Shown: in pieces, positions 36,638 to 45,869 of the stretch
Layout of the letters: each line of letters opens with the position of its first letter
How positions within the stretch are numbered: position 1 is the first letter of the stretch
Origin: Propionivibrio limicola
GTDB lineage: Bacteria > Pseudomonadota > Gammaproteobacteria > Burkholderiales > Rhodocyclaceae
DNA: 64,000 bases
Direction: 5' to 3'
NCBI RefSeq assembly: GCF_009469695.1
Contig: NZ_SSSR01000014.1
Span: 1-64,000 of the forward strand
Position numbers and translations under genes: made by a program
The notes under the pieces: generated by a model
Seen by the model: only the letters and a program-made list of their open reading frames with translations
Database searches by the model: none
What the model was told of the DNA's origin: nothing

Positions 36638-37905
36638 ACGGCTGGCTGGCGCCCTTGCGCGCCGCTTGGGAGGGCTTGCAGGAGCGGCTGATTTTCCTGC
36701 CGCCGTTTCCCGATCAGCTCGATACGCTGGCCTTGTTCAGCCTGTTGCTGGTTGTCGGTCTGCTGGTCGGCGAATGGCTGCGGACGCGTTGGGGCTGGCC
36801 GCGCGTACTCGGCTACGTGCTGGCGGGGACATTTTTCGGTCCGGCGATGCTCGGCTGGATCGATTTTGCGGCGCTGGCCCAGATGCGGCCGCTGGCCGAT
36901 GCGGCGCACGGTCTATTGCTGATGGAGATCGGTCGCCGTCTCGACATCCGCTGGCTGTTCCGCAACTGGGTGTTGATGCGCGGCACGCTGAGTGACATCG
37001 TTTTCTCGTTCCTCGCCATCTTCGTTTTTTCCTATGCGGTGGCCGGTCTGACGCCGGCCTGGGCGGCGGCGACGGCGGCGGTGACGATGGCCTCGGCGCC
37101 GGCGGTCGTGCTGCTGGTGATCGAGGAGGCGAACGGACAGGGGCAGGTGTCCGAGCGGATCATTCTGCATACGGCGTTGGGCTCGGCGGCGGCTTTTATC
37201 GTCTTCGCCGTCGTGCTCGGCGTCGTCCACGCCCAGTACAGCGCCGACTGGCTCAATGCGCTGGTTCATCCGCTGTGGGTCGCGCTCGGTGCGGCGCTGA
37301 TTGCCTGGCTGATGTCCTGGCTGGCGCTCGTCCTGGCGCGGCGCTTGCCCAAGGGGTCGCTGGCGCAGGTTTTCGTGCTGGTCGCGGCGGCCCTGCTGGC
37401 GGTGGGCGTCGCCCGCATGCTGTCGGTGCCGATCTTCCTGACGCTGTTTTTGACCGGTGCGGTGTTGGCTTATCGGGATGCGGACAAGACGCTCAGTTAC
37501 ACCAATCTGCCGGAGGGGCATTGGCTGCTGGCGATCATTCTGTTCGTCGTTGTCGGCGCGTCACTGCCCTGGCAGGACTTTACTTGGCTGACCGGGTTAC
37601 AGGCGCTCGGCCTCCTCGTCGTCCGCGCCGGAGCGAAGCTGCTGGCGCCCGCGCTGGCCGGCGGCAGCCTGCCGATGGAAAAGCGCTTGCTGGTCGGCGT
37701 CGGTATCCAGCCGTTGTCGGCGACGGCGATTTTCATGGCGTTCGAGCTGGCAAGCCTCTATCCCGAGATCGGGCGCTCGGCGCTGACGCTCGCCTTTTTT
37801 GCGGCGGCGCTGATGGAAATTGTCGGTCCGCTGCTTTGCCGGTTCGCGATCACGCGGGCGGGCGAGGCGGCGGGCGAGGGTAACGAAGGAAGGAATGTCC
37901 TGTGA
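36634..37905 (+). CDS. CPA2-type cation:proton antiporter (Kef-like, membrane domain only)
   Basis: A 423-residue inner-membrane protein with 11-13 hydrophobic segments. LGYVLAGTFFGPAMLG near the start and the paired helix breaks around MASAPAVVLLVIEEANGQGQ fit the CPA2 monovalent cation:proton antiporter group, to which the glutathione-gated KefB/KefC belong. It has no C-terminal RCK/TrkA-N domain, so ligand gating, if any, would need another protein. Start is a GTG at 36634 overlapping the TGA of the previous gene; TTG 36631 is alternative. It overlaps the next gene by 4 bases (GTGA). Ion specificity is unknown. Confidence 0.8.
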   Translation: MNGWLAPLRAAWEGLQERLIFLPPFPDQLDTLALFSLLLVVGLLVGEWLRTRWGWPRVLGYVLAGTFFGPAMLGWIDFAALAQMRPLADAAHGLLLMEIGRRLDIRWLFRNWVLMRGTLSDIVFSFLAIFVFSYAVAGLTPAWAAATAAVTMASAPAVVLLVIEEANGQGQVSERIILHTALGSAAAFIVFAVVLGVVHAQYSADWLNALVHPLWVALGAALIAWLMSWLALVLARRLPKGSLAQVFVLVAAALLAVGVARMLSVPIFLTLFLTGAVLAYRDADKTLSYTNLPEGHWLLAIILFVVVGASLPWQDFTWLTGLQALGLLVVRAGAKLLAPALAGGSLPMEKRLLVGVGIQPLSATAIFMAFELASLYPEIGRSALTLAFFAAALMEIVGPLLCRFAITRAGEAAGEGNEGRNVL

Positions 37906-39083
37906 GTGAAGTGAAGACAACGGAAGGGGCGGGGAAAGAGCTGCTGGTGTTCACGGAAAGCGCCGCCTTGACGCTGGGCGTGGAACTGGAAATGCAGCTC
38001 CTGTCGCCGCGCGACTTCGATCTGACGCGCGGCGCGACCGATTTGCTCAGCATCCTCGATTACGACAACCGCTTCGGCGATATCAAGCTTGAAATCACCG
38101 AGAGCATGATCGAGGTCGGCACGCTGCCGCGCCATAGCGTGGATGAGATCGGGGCCGATCTGGATGGTCTGCGCCAGGTACTCGTCAAGGAATGTGCGCG
38201 CAACAACATCGTGATCTGCGGCGGGGGAACCCACCCTTTCCACCGTTGGCCGGAGCGGCGCATCTCGCCCGGCGAGCGCTACGCGCAGACATTCAACCGC
38301 TATGGCTACCTCGCCAAGCAATTCACTGTCTTCGGGCAACACATCCATGTCGGCTGCGCTTCGGCCGATGACGCGATCTGGCTGACTCAGGCGCTGTGTC
38401 CGTTCGTGCCGTTCTTCATCGCGCTGTCGGCTTCGTCGCCGTTCGTCGATGGCGTCGATACCTTCTTCCAGTCGGCGCGCCTGAATGCCGTCTCCGCCTT
38501 TCCTTTGAGCGGCCAGTGCCCCGAGCTGCGCGACTGGGCGCATTTCAACGAGTATTACGCGCTGCTCAAGGACTGCGGCATCATCCGCAGCATCAAGGAT
38601 CTGTATTGGGACGTGCGGCCGAAGCCGGAATACGGCACGGTCGAAATCCGCGTCTGCGATACGCCGCTCGGCGTCACCCAGGCGGCGGCGCTGGCGGCGT
38701 TTGCCCAATGCCTGGCACGCCATTTGTTGCGCACGCGGCCGCCGTACAATGCCCACCTGCATCTGCACGTGGCGCGCTACAACAAGTTCCAGGCGTGCCG
38801 CTACGGGCTCGACGCCCTGCTGTCCAGTCCCGTCAAGCGCGGCCAGGAACCGTTGCGCGAAGTGCTGTCCGACTTGCTCGATTCGCTGGTCGAGGATGCC
38901 GTTGCGCTGGGCTGCTCGCACTGGCTGGAGTCGTTGCGGGCACCGCTCGACGGCACGCCTTCCGACGCCGACTGGTTGCGGGAACGCTATGCGAGGCAGC
39001 GCAATCTCAATGACGTGGTCCGCGAGTCTTCGATCCGCTTCGCGCAGGAAGCGCTCATGCCGATAAAGGAGGCAAAACAATGA
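37902..39083 (+). CDS. YbdK-type carboxylate-amine ligase (GCS2 family)
   Basis: A 393-residue ATP-dependent ligase of the glutamate-cysteine ligase 2 family, which forms gamma-glutamyl amide bonds. N-terminal LTLGVELEMQLLSPRDFDL, KLEITESMIEVGT, FGQHIHVGC and the later YGTVEIRVCDTP are the expected ATP/metal and substrate motifs. YbdK itself has only weak glutamate-cysteine ligase activity and its physiological substrates are unsettled. The start is GTG 37902 inside the antiporter stop. Coupling to an antiporter and a gamma-glutamyl hydrolase homologue is the notable context. Confidence 0.88.
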   Translation: MSEVKTTEGAGKELLVFTESAALTLGVELEMQLLSPRDFDLTRGATDLLSILDYDNRFGDIKLEITESMIEVGTLPRHSVDEIGADLDGLRQVLVKECARNNIVICGGGTHPFHRWPERRISPGERYAQTFNRYGYLAKQFTVFGQHIHVGCASADDAIWLTQALCPFVPFFIALSASSPFVDGVDTFFQSARLNAVSAFPLSGQCPELRDWAHFNEYYALLKDCGIIRSIKDLYWDVRPKPEYGTVEIRVCDTPLGVTQAAALAAFAQCLARHLLRTRPPYNAHLHLHVARYNKFQACRYGLDALLSSPVKRGQEPLREVLSDLLDSLVEDAVALGCSHWLESLRAPLDGTPSDADWLRERYARQRNLNDVVRESSIRFAQEALMPIKEAKQ

Positions 39084-40393
39084 ACGGCCGGCGATTGGCT
39101 TCTCTTCCGTTTTTTTCGGGACTGCTCCTGCTGGCCCCGCTGGTCTTGGCGAGCGCGGAGTCGCTCGCGGCCCCGCAGTGTCGGATCGAACGGTTCGACC
39201 GGAATCCGCCGGTGAGCGGCAGCCGCCTCGATCATGCAAACTGGCTGGCGCCGGAGTTCTTGCGCTTCAGCCTGCAAACGCCGGAAACCTTCATGCCCCG
39301 GGTGGAAATCAGATCGGCGACTGCGCCGTCGAAGCTGCCTGTCGCTCCGCGCCGGCTCGACCTTGCCCGGGTGCAGGCCACCGATCCGCTCGACATGAAG
39401 GCGCGCAGTCTGGTCTTCCTCCTCGAATCGCGCCTTTACGCCGATGGCCTGCTCGTGCTGCACAACGGTCGCGTGCTGGCCGAGCGCTATTGGCACGGCC
39501 TGCCGGCGAAGCAGCCGCGCCTGTTGCTCGAAGGGACGCGGCCGGTGTTGTCGCTGCTCGGTGCCATTGGTGCGGCGCAGGGCAAGCTGATGCCGGAGAA
39601 GTCGCTGGCTGCGCATGTGCAGGCGCTGGGCGAGCCGCCCGGATTGCGCAAGATGTCGGTGCAGCGGTTGATTGAAGCCAATGGCCGCTTCGAGTGGTCG
39701 GCGCAGGAGCTGGCTGCCTGGCGCGCCGAAAGCGGCTGGGGGCCGGGCGGTTCGGGCAAGGGCGTGCGTGCCTGGCTGGCACGTCCCGAGCTGTGGGAAA
39801 AAAGCCATGTCCGTGATGCGTTCTCGCCGGCGGCGGGCCCGGAGGGCGATTTGCTGGCCTGGGCGCTGGCCGAGAAATACAACAAGCCGCTGGCGCAGGT
39901 GTTCTGCGACAACCTGTATTCCCGTCTCGGAGCCGAGTATCCCGCGCTCTGGCTGACTGATGGCGCGGGCACCGAGCTGTCGGCCGGTCTGGCGCTTTCG
40001 CTGCGCGACTGGGCGCGGCTCGGGCAAGTGCTGGTCGAGCCGCGCCTGCGCGGCAGCCGTAGCGTGGTGCCCAACTGGTTCGTCGAAACGCTGACGGCGT
40101 CAGCCGGCGCACGCAAGCCGAATCCGCCGGCCCTGGCCGGTCTGCGCAACGGCAGCGAGTACCGTTACGGCTTCGTGCATCTTGGCGGTCGCGCCGGGCG
40201 TGTTGCGTTGATCGGCCCGCACGGCAACAGCCTTTATGTCGACGTGGATCGGCGTCTGGTCGTCGCCCTGTTCGCGGCTCATCCGGGGGCGGAAGCGTCG
40301 AATCCCGCCTTGTTGGCGACGCTCGAACAGGTGTGGGATGCGCTCGCGGCGGCCAGCCAGCCGGTGCCGGCCGCAAAAGCCAAGGGGGCTTAG
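39080..40393 (+). CDS. Exported beta-lactamase-fold protein with degenerate SXXK
   Basis: A 437-residue protein with a signal peptide (about residues 1-30, ending ESLAAPQ). From about residue 105 it follows the class C beta-lactamase/serine hydrolase layout: [20 protein letters not shown], then [20 protein letters not shown], and late WFVETL and YGFVHLGG regions. At the place where the family has S-X-X-K (as in SVAKS) this protein reads EGTRP (residues 151-155), so both catalytic Ser and Lys appear lost. It is probably a binding or regulatory protein in the periplasm. Last gene of the operon, overlapping the ligase by 4 bases. Assignment is by layout, moderate confidence. Confidence 0.65.
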   Translation: MNGRRLASLPFFSGLLLLAPLVLASAESLAAPQCRIERFDRNPPVSGSRLDHANWLAPEFLRFSLQTPETFMPRVEIRSATAPSKLPVAPRRLDLARVQATDPLDMKARSLVFLLESRLYADGLLVLHNGRVLAERYWHGLPAKQPRLLLEGTRPVLSLLGAIGAAQGKLMPEKSLAAHVQALGEPPGLRKMSVQRLIEANGRFEWSAQELAAWRAESGWGPGGSGKGVRAWLARPELWEKSHVRDAFSPAAGPEGDLLAWALAEKYNKPLAQVFCDNLYSRLGAEYPALWLTDGAGTELSAGLALSLRDWARLGQVLVEPRLRGSRSVVPNWFVETLTASAGARKPNPPALAGLRNGSEYRYGFVHLGGRAGRVALIGPHGNSLYVDVDRRLVVALFAAHPGAEASNPALLATLEQVWDALAAASQPVPAAKAKGA

Positions 40394-40422
40394 CGGGAGG
40401 AGGGGGGCTTGGCGCTTTTTTT
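40379..40422 (+). terminator. Intrinsic terminator with G-rich loop
   Basis: GCCAAG (40379-40384) and CTTGGC (40408-40413) form the stem, followed by GC and seven T (40416-40422). The left arm lies in the last codons of the serine-hydrolase-like gene. The loop holds G5, G3, G2 and G6 runs and might fold into a G-quadruplex. It closes the four-gene operon before hemA. Confidence 0.5.
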
Positions 40423-40471
40423 GCCGCCGTTTCTGCCTTAAGCAAGAAGCAGGGCGCTTTCGGGCGGGTGC

Positions 40472-40477
40472 TATAAT
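40472..40477 (+). promoter_or_regulatory. Candidate -10 box for hemA
   Basis: TATAAT 44 bases before the hemA ATG and 50 bases after the preceding terminator T-run. No good -35 hexamer was found. Confidence 0.45.
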
Positions 40478-40520
40478 CCGTCGGTTTTTGTGTTCCCCGG
40501 CCCTTTTCCCGATTCCTCGC

Positions 40521-41783
40521 ATGGCGCTTTTTTCCCTCGGTATCAATCACCGCACAGCGCCGCTTTCGGTCCGGGAGCAAGTCGCCTTCCATCCGGAAGA
40601 AGTGAACCGTGCGCTGTCCGATCTGGCTGATAGTGCCCGGGTTTTCGAGGCGGCGATCCTGTCGACATGCAACCGCACGGAGATCTACTGTCAGGCCGAT
40701 TCGCCGCATCAGGTGCTTGAATGGCTGGCCGCTTACCGTCGCTTGCCGCTTGCCGAGGCGCAGCCGTATTTCTATACGCATCGGGGAAAGGACGCGGTGC
40801 GTCATGCCTTTCGCGTCGCCAGCGGGCTCGATTCGATGGTGCTTGGCGAGCCGCAGATTCTCGGCCAGATGAAGGAAGCGATGCGTTTTGCGCGCGAAGC
40901 CGGGGCGCTCGGGACGACGCTGCACAAGCTTTTCCAGAATTCGTTCGCGGTGGCCAAGGATGTGCGTTCGACGACGGCGATCGGTACCAACATCGTGTCG
41001 ATGGCGGCCGCCGCCGTTCGGCTCGCAGAGCGGATTTTCGAGCGGATTTCCGAGCAACGCGTGCTGTTCATCGGTGCCGGCGAGATGATCGACCTGTGCG
41101 CGACGCACTTTGCAGCGCAGAAGCCGAAGCAGATCGTCGTCGCCAACCGCACGATCGACCGGGGGCGGGCGCTGGCCGACCGCTTCGAGGCGACGGCCAT
41201 CCGCCTGGAGGACCTCGGCGAGCGGCTGGCCGAATTCGACATCGTGGTTTCCTGCACGGCCAGCCAGTTGCCGATCATCGGCCTCGGGCTCGTCGAGCGC
41301 GCGATTCGTGCGCGGCGGCACCGGCCGATGTTCATGGTCGATCTCGCAGTGCCGCGCGACATCGAAGTCGAAGTCGGCGAGCTCGACGACGTTTTCCTGT
41401 ATACCGTCGATGATTTGGCGCAGGTCGTCGAGTCCGGACTCGAATCACGGCAGTCGGCCGTGGTCGACGCCGAGGCGATCATCGAGGCGCAAGTCGAAAA
41501 TTTCCTCGGCTGGCTGCAGACGCGCGAGACGGTGCCGGTGATCCGTTCGCTGCGCGATGCGGCCGAGCGCATGCGTCGGCATGAGCTCGATCACGCGCTT
41601 AAATTGCTGGCGCGGGGCGAGAATGCCGAAAATGTGCTTGAGCAGCTCTCGCACCGGCTGACCAACAAGTTCCTGCATGCCCCGACGCAGGCTCTGAGTC
41701 AGTCTGACGGCGACCGCAGCGAGTTGCAGGCGATGGTGACGCGCCTGTTTCATCTGCATCCCGATGGCCGGAGTGCCGATTAG
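40521..41783 (+). CDS. hemA: Glutamyl-tRNA reductase
   Basis: A 420-residue enzyme that reduces glutamyl-tRNA to glutamate-1-semialdehyde, committing glutamate to heme. The nucleophile is C50 in [28 protein letters not shown], the NADPH site [16 protein letters not shown] and the dimerisation helix [17 protein letters not shown] are present. Normal length. The presence of HemA means the C5 pathway, not ALA synthase. Followed 57 bases later by prfA; hemA-prfA-prmC is a conserved order. Confidence 0.97.
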   Translation: MALFSLGINHRTAPLSVREQVAFHPEEVNRALSDLADSARVFEAAILSTCNRTEIYCQADSPHQVLEWLAAYRRLPLAEAQPYFYTHRGKDAVRHAFRVASGLDSMVLGEPQILGQMKEAMRFAREAGALGTTLHKLFQNSFAVAKDVRSTTAIGTNIVSMAAAAVRLAERIFERISEQRVLFIGAGEMIDLCATHFAAQKPKQIVVANRTIDRGRALADRFEATAIRLEDLGERLAEFDIVVSCTASQLPIIGLGLVERAIRARRHRPMFMVDLAVPRDIEVEVGELDDVFLYTVDDLAQVVESGLESRQSAVVDAEAIIEAQVENFLGWLQTRETVPVIRSLRDAAERMRRHELDHALKLLARGENAENVLEQLSHRLTNKFLHAPTQALSQSDGDRSELQAMVTRLFHLHPDGRSAD

Positions 41784-41840
41784 CGTGTTGTCCGGCGGCG
41801 TCGTCTTTTCGGCGCGGCCTTCTTTTACGGATTCGATTCC

Positions 41841-42923
41841 ATGAAACAAAGTATTCGCGACAAACTTGAGAACCTCGGCGACCGGCTCGAAGAGCTCGAC
41901 CGCATTCTGGCCAGCAGCGAGGCGACGCGGGACATGGACCAGTACCGCAAGATGACGCGCGAACACGCCGAGCTCGGCCCCGTCGTCGCGCTTTACAAGA
42001 CCTGGCTGCAGACCGAGGCCGATCTCGCTTCGGCGCAGGAAATGATGGCTGATCCGGAAATGAAGGAGCTGGCCGAGGAGGAGATGAAAGCCGCGCGCGA
42101 ACGGCTGCCTGAGCTCGAACTCGAATTGCAGAAGTTGCTGCTGCCGAAGGACGCCAACGACGAGCGCAACGTCTTCCTCGAAATCCGCGCCGGCACCGGC
42201 GGCGACGAGTCGGCCCTGTTCGCCGGCAACCTGTTCCGCATGTACACCCGCTACGCCGAGCGCAAGCGCTGGCAGGTCGAGGTGGTTTCGGCCAACGAGT
42301 CGGAGCTGGGCGGCTACAAGGAAGTCATCGCCCGCATCGCCGGCAGTGGCGTCTATTCGAAGCTCAAGTTCGAGTCCGGCGGCCACCGCGTGCAGCGCGT
42401 GCCGGAAACCGAATCACAAGGGCGCATCCACACTTCGGCGTGCACCGTCGCGGTAATGCCGGAAGCCGATGCGCTCGAAGACGTGCAGATCAATCCTTCC
42501 GACCTGCGCATCGATACGTTCCGTGCCTCCGGCGCCGGCGGTCAGCACATCAACAAGACCGATTCGGCGGTGCGCATCACGCACTTGCCGACCGGCACCG
42601 TCGTCGAATGTCAGGACGGCCGTTCGCAGCACCAGAACAAGGCGCAGGCGATGGCCGTGCTCGTCTCGCGCATCCGCGACGCGCAGGAGCGCGAGCACAA
42701 CGCCAAGATCGCCTCGACGCGCAAGAGTCTGGTCGGCAGCGGCGACCGTTCGGAGCGCATCCGCACCTACAACTTCCCGCAGGGGCGGGTGACCGATCAC
42801 CGCATCAACCTTACGTTGTACAAGATCGACTCGATCATGGACGGCGATATCGACGAATTGGTCGAAGCGCTGTCGACCGAACATCAGGCCGAGCAGTTGG
42901 CGGCGCTGGCTGACGCGGAATGA
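41841..42923 (+). CDS. prfA: Peptide chain release factor 1
   Basis: A 360-residue release factor recognising UAA and UAG. The peptidyl-tRNA hydrolysis motif is GGQ at 233-235 ([18 protein letters not shown]); the anticodon-like tripeptide position (188-190) reads PET in [16 protein letters not shown], a natural variant of PAT. It overlaps prmC by 4 bases; PrmC methylates the GGQ glutamine, so the pair is functionally linked. Confidence 0.97.
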   Translation: MKQSIRDKLENLGDRLEELDRILASSEATRDMDQYRKMTREHAELGPVVALYKTWLQTEADLASAQEMMADPEMKELAEEEMKAARERLPELELELQKLLLPKDANDERNVFLEIRAGTGGDESALFAGNLFRMYTRYAERKRWQVEVVSANESELGGYKEVIARIAGSGVYSKLKFESGGHRVQRVPETESQGRIHTSACTVAVMPEADALEDVQINPSDLRIDTFRASGAGGQHINKTDSAVRITHLPTGTVVECQDGRSQHQNKAQAMAVLVSRIRDAQEREHNAKIASTRKSLVGSGDRSERIRTYNFPQGRVTDHRINLTLYKIDSIMDGDIDELVEALSTEHQAEQLAALADAE

Positions 42924-43762
42924 GCGAAGCGGGAAACGGCGTTCGCCTCGGCGACGTCTGGCGCGAGGCTTGCCAGCGCATCGACCGGCTCGACGCGCGG
43001 TTGCTGATCGAACACGTCTGCGGCTGCACGCGCACCGACCTGATCGCGCATCCCGAGCGACTGCTGACGCCGGAACAGGCGCAGCGATTGGCCGAATTGC
43101 TGGCGCGCCGCGAGGCCGGCGAGCCGCTGGCCTATCTGACCGGCAGCGCCTGGTTCTACGACCGCGAATTCGCGGTGACGCCGGACGTGCTGATTCCGCG
43201 GCCGGATACCGAAGTGCTCGTCGATCAGGCGCTCGAACGCACACAAAAGTTGAGCGTGCCACGCATCGTCGATTTGGGCACCGGCTCGGGCATCGTGGCG
43301 ATCATGCTGGCGAAGCTGTGTCCGCAGGCGAGCGTGACGGCGGTCGATATCTCGCCGGCGTCGCTCGCCGTCGCCCGCGCCAACGCGGCGCGTCATGGCG
43401 TCGATGTCCGCTTTCTTGAGGGCGACTGGTACGCGCCGCTCGGCGACGAGCGCTTCGATCTGATCGTTTCCAACCCGCCGTATGTCGTCGACGGCGATCC
43501 GCACCTGCAACTGAACGGACTGCCGTTCGAGCCGCAGCACGCGCTGACCGACGGCGTGGCGGGCGGCGACGGGCTGGCTTGCATCCGTATCCTGATCGAT
43601 GGCGCGCCGGCGCATCTGCGTCCCGGCGGCTGGCTGTTGATTGAACACGGCTACGATCAGGCAGTCAAAGTGCGCGAACTGCTGCGCGCGCGCGGTTTCG
43701 CCGGGGTGGATTCCTGGCGGGACGGCGCGGACATCGAGCGGGTGAGCGGCGGCCATCTGTAA
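42920..43762 (+). CDS. prmC: Release factor glutamine methyltransferase
   Basis: A 280-residue SAM-dependent methyltransferase that N5-methylates Gln in the GGQ motif of RF1 and RF2. The N-terminal helical domain (about 1-80) precedes the Rossmann domain with [18 protein letters not shown] (118-135) and the catalytic NPPY at 185-188. RPDTEVL before the SAM site is also typical. Start ATG 42920 inside the prfA stop. Confidence 0.96.
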   Translation: MSEAGNGVRLGDVWREACQRIDRLDARLLIEHVCGCTRTDLIAHPERLLTPEQAQRLAELLARREAGEPLAYLTGSAWFYDREFAVTPDVLIPRPDTEVLVDQALERTQKLSVPRIVDLGTGSGIVAIMLAKLCPQASVTAVDISPASLAVARANAARHGVDVRFLEGDWYAPLGDERFDLIVSNPPYVVDGDPHLQLNGLPFEPQHALTDGVAGGDGLACIRILIDGAPAHLRPGGWLLIEHGYDQAVKVRELLRARGFAGVDSWRDGADIERVSGGHL

Positions 43763-43842
43763 TGGCTGGGCAAAGGTTGCGCCGCAGAGATCGCACCAGT
43801 ACACTTTTTCGATTGTTTTACTCGACCCAATAGAGGATATCC

Positions 43843-44166
43843 ATGGACGTGCAGGCGCTGATCAAAGAGCAAGTGACGAGCAACCCGGTGGTGCTTTATA
43901 TGAAGGGATCACCGCGCGCGCCGATGTGCGGCTTCTCGCAAACCGCCGTGCAAATTCTGCAAGCCTGTAACCTTCCGCTTTTTTTCAGCGTGAACGTGCT
44001 CGAAGACCCGGCCATCCGCGACGGCATCAAGGTGTTCTCGAATTGGCCGACCATCCCGCAGCTTTACATCCGTGGCGAATTCGTCGGTGGCTGCGACATC
44101 ATGCGCGAGATGTATCACAGCGGCGAGTTGCAGAAGCTGCTTGAAGGCATCGCGGCTCCGGACTGA
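43843..44166 (+). CDS. grxD: Monothiol glutaredoxin (CGFS type)
   Basis: A 107-residue glutaredoxin with the single-cysteine CGFS active site (C29 in RAPMCGFSQ), KGSPRAP before it and [20 protein letters not shown], the glutathione-binding part. Such proteins bind a [2Fe-2S] cluster with glutathione and hand it on in iron-sulfur biogenesis. GAGGA is 6 bases before the ATG. The last base overlaps the purN ATG (TGATG). Confidence 0.95.
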   Translation: MDVQALIKEQVTSNPVVLYMKGSPRAPMCGFSQTAVQILQACNLPLFFSVNVLEDPAIRDGIKVFSNWPTIPQLYIRGEFVGGCDIMREMYHSGELQKLLEGIAAPD

Positions 44167-44828
44167 TGAAATCGATCGTCATTCTGATATCCGGCCGTGG
44201 CAGCAATATGGAGTCGCTGCTCGACGCTGTGGCGTCGGGCGCGGTGCCCGTGCGCGTGGCCGCTGTTCTCTCCAACCGGCCCGACGCCAAAGGGCTGGAT
44301 ATCGCCGCGGCGCGGGACGTGCCAACGCGTGTCATCGACCACAAACAGTACGCGAGCCGGGAAGCGTTCGATGCGGCGATGGTTGAGGCGATCGATGCCT
44401 TTGCGCCCGATCTCGTGGTGCTGGCGGGTTTCATGCGCATCCTGACCGACGGCTTTGTCTGCCATTACGAAGGACGGTTGATGAACATTCATCCGTCGTT
44501 GCTGCCATCGTTCCCGGGCTTGCATACGCACCAGCGGGCGCTGGAGGAGGGCGTGCGAATCCACGGCTGTACGGTGCATTTTGTCACCCCGGCGCTCGAC
44601 CACGGGCCGATCATCGTCCAGGCGGCCGTGCCGGTGCTCGATGGCGATGATGAAGACGCCTTGGCCGCGCGCGTGCTGGCGCAGGAACACCGGGTCTACC
44701 CGCTCGCGGTTCGCTGGTTTGCCGAAGGGTGCTTGCGCCTCATCGGCGGGCGGGTGGCCGTCGACGCTGAACAGGGGGGCGAGTCCCTCCTGATTTCTCC
44801 GGCGGTGGGAGCCGCCCGGCCGGGCTAA
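44166..44828 (+). CDS. purN: Phosphoribosylglycinamide formyltransferase 1
   Basis: A 220-residue enzyme of purine synthesis that formylates GAR with 10-formyltetrahydrofolate. The phosphate loop SGRGSNMESL, the catalytic N107 and H109 in NIHPSLLPSFPG, and D145 in TPALDHGPI are all present. Length normal. Starts by sharing one base with the grxD stop. The DUF3108 gene follows immediately. Confidence 0.95.
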   Translation: MKSIVILISGRGSNMESLLDAVASGAVPVRVAAVLSNRPDAKGLDIAAARDVPTRVIDHKQYASREAFDAAMVEAIDAFAPDLVVLAGFMRILTDGFVCHYEGRLMNIHPSLLPSFPGLHTHQRALEEGVRIHGCTVHFVTPALDHGPIIVQAAVPVLDGDDEDALAARVLAQEHRVYPLAVRWFAEGCLRLIGGRVAVDAEQGGESLLISPAVGAARPG

Positions 44829-44829
44829 G

Positions 44830-45867
44830 ATGTCCGCCGCCCTTTTGCTGGCTCTGGCCGCGTCGTTCGGCATCCATCTGGCCGCGCTTTTCGGGCCGGA
44901 CATCGACTTAACCGGAGAGCCCGAGCTTCCTCCGCTCGTGGCCGAACTGAGGCCGTTGCAACCGGCGCCGGAGGTGAGCGTTCGGCCGAAGCTGATCCCG
45001 GTCGCCGGCAAGGCGGCGGCTAAAAGCGCCCACAAGAAGGCGGCCCCGAGAGCCGTGCAAACGCCTCCGGCGCCCGGCGTCCTCGCTACCGGGGATGCGC
45101 TTCCCGATTTGGCGATGCCCGGCGCAGGGGGCGAGGCTCCTCTTGCGGAGGCGCGTTCGCCGCAAGAGGAGGCTGAAATCCCGGCGGCCGCATCCGACAG
45201 TCAACCGTCGCCGACGGCTTCCCGCCTGTCTGCGCATGGCGTGATCCGCTTCCGGATTGATCGCGGGGACAGCAATTTCGAGATCGGCTTTGCCCGGCAT
45301 GAGTGGTGGGTCGAAGAGGGGCGCTATCGTTTGCACTCGCTCGCTCAGACGACCGGCCTTGCCTGGCTGCTCAAGTCGGTCAGCGTTGAAATGGAGAGTG
45401 TTGGTCAAGTGGTTGAAACCGGCCTGCGTCCGGACCGCTTCAGCGTGCGCCGTGATGGGCAGGAGACGCGTGAGCGGGCCGTTTTCGATTGGGAAAACAG
45501 GTTGCTTACGGTTGGCAAAAAAGCGCCGCAGCCGCTTGAGGCCGGCGCCCAGGATCTGCTCTCGTTCAACTACCAGTTGGGGCTTATGGCGCTGCCGGCG
45601 GCAGGCTCGACGCTGCCTGTTGCAACCGGGAAAAAATACGCGCTTTATCGTTTTGAAGTGGTGGGCGATGAAGACATTCAGGTTCCGGCAAGTGGCGAAA
45701 TGGTGCTGCATACGCTGCATTTGCGGACGCCAGGCGAGGAGGGGCGGTCGGCGACCGAGCTTTGGCTGGCTTACGATTTCAGAATGCTGCCGGTTAAAAT
45801 CCGCTACGTCGATAACAGGGGCGACAGTTACGTTCAAGTCGCCACCGAAATTCTATTGGAACAATAA
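44830..45867 (+). CDS. DUF3108-domain envelope protein
   Basis: A 345-residue protein. A short hydrophobic N-terminus (LLLALAASFGIHLAALFGPD) is followed by a Pro/Ala-rich linker to about residue 135, and then a DUF3108 domain (HGVIRFRIDRGDSNFEIGFA to the C-terminus, including TELWLAYDFRMLPVKIRYVD). The family is beta-rich, predicted periplasmic or envelope-associated; function unknown. It starts one base after the purN stop and ends 2 bases before the methyltransferase gene, so it belongs to the same operon. Confidence 0.82.
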   Translation: MSAALLLALAASFGIHLAALFGPDIDLTGEPELPPLVAELRPLQPAPEVSVRPKLIPVAGKAAAKSAHKKAAPRAVQTPPAPGVLATGDALPDLAMPGAGGEAPLAEARSPQEEAEIPAAASDSQPSPTASRLSAHGVIRFRIDRGDSNFEIGFARHEWWVEEGRYRLHSLAQTTGLAWLLKSVSVEMESVGQVVETGLRPDRFSVRRDGQETRERAVFDWENRLLTVGKKAPQPLEAGAQDLLSFNYQLGLMALPAAGSTLPVATGKKYALYRFEVVGDEDIQVPASGEMVLHTLHLRTPGEEGRSATELWLAYDFRMLPVKIRYVDNRGDSYVQVATEILLEQ

Positions 45868-45869
45868 CA

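Noticed and set aside
39309..41321. A 670-codon minus-strand frame across the beta-lactamase-fold gene and hemA
   Set aside because: It crosses two well-supported genes and their terminator, and its translation is Ala/Arg/Pro-rich noise.
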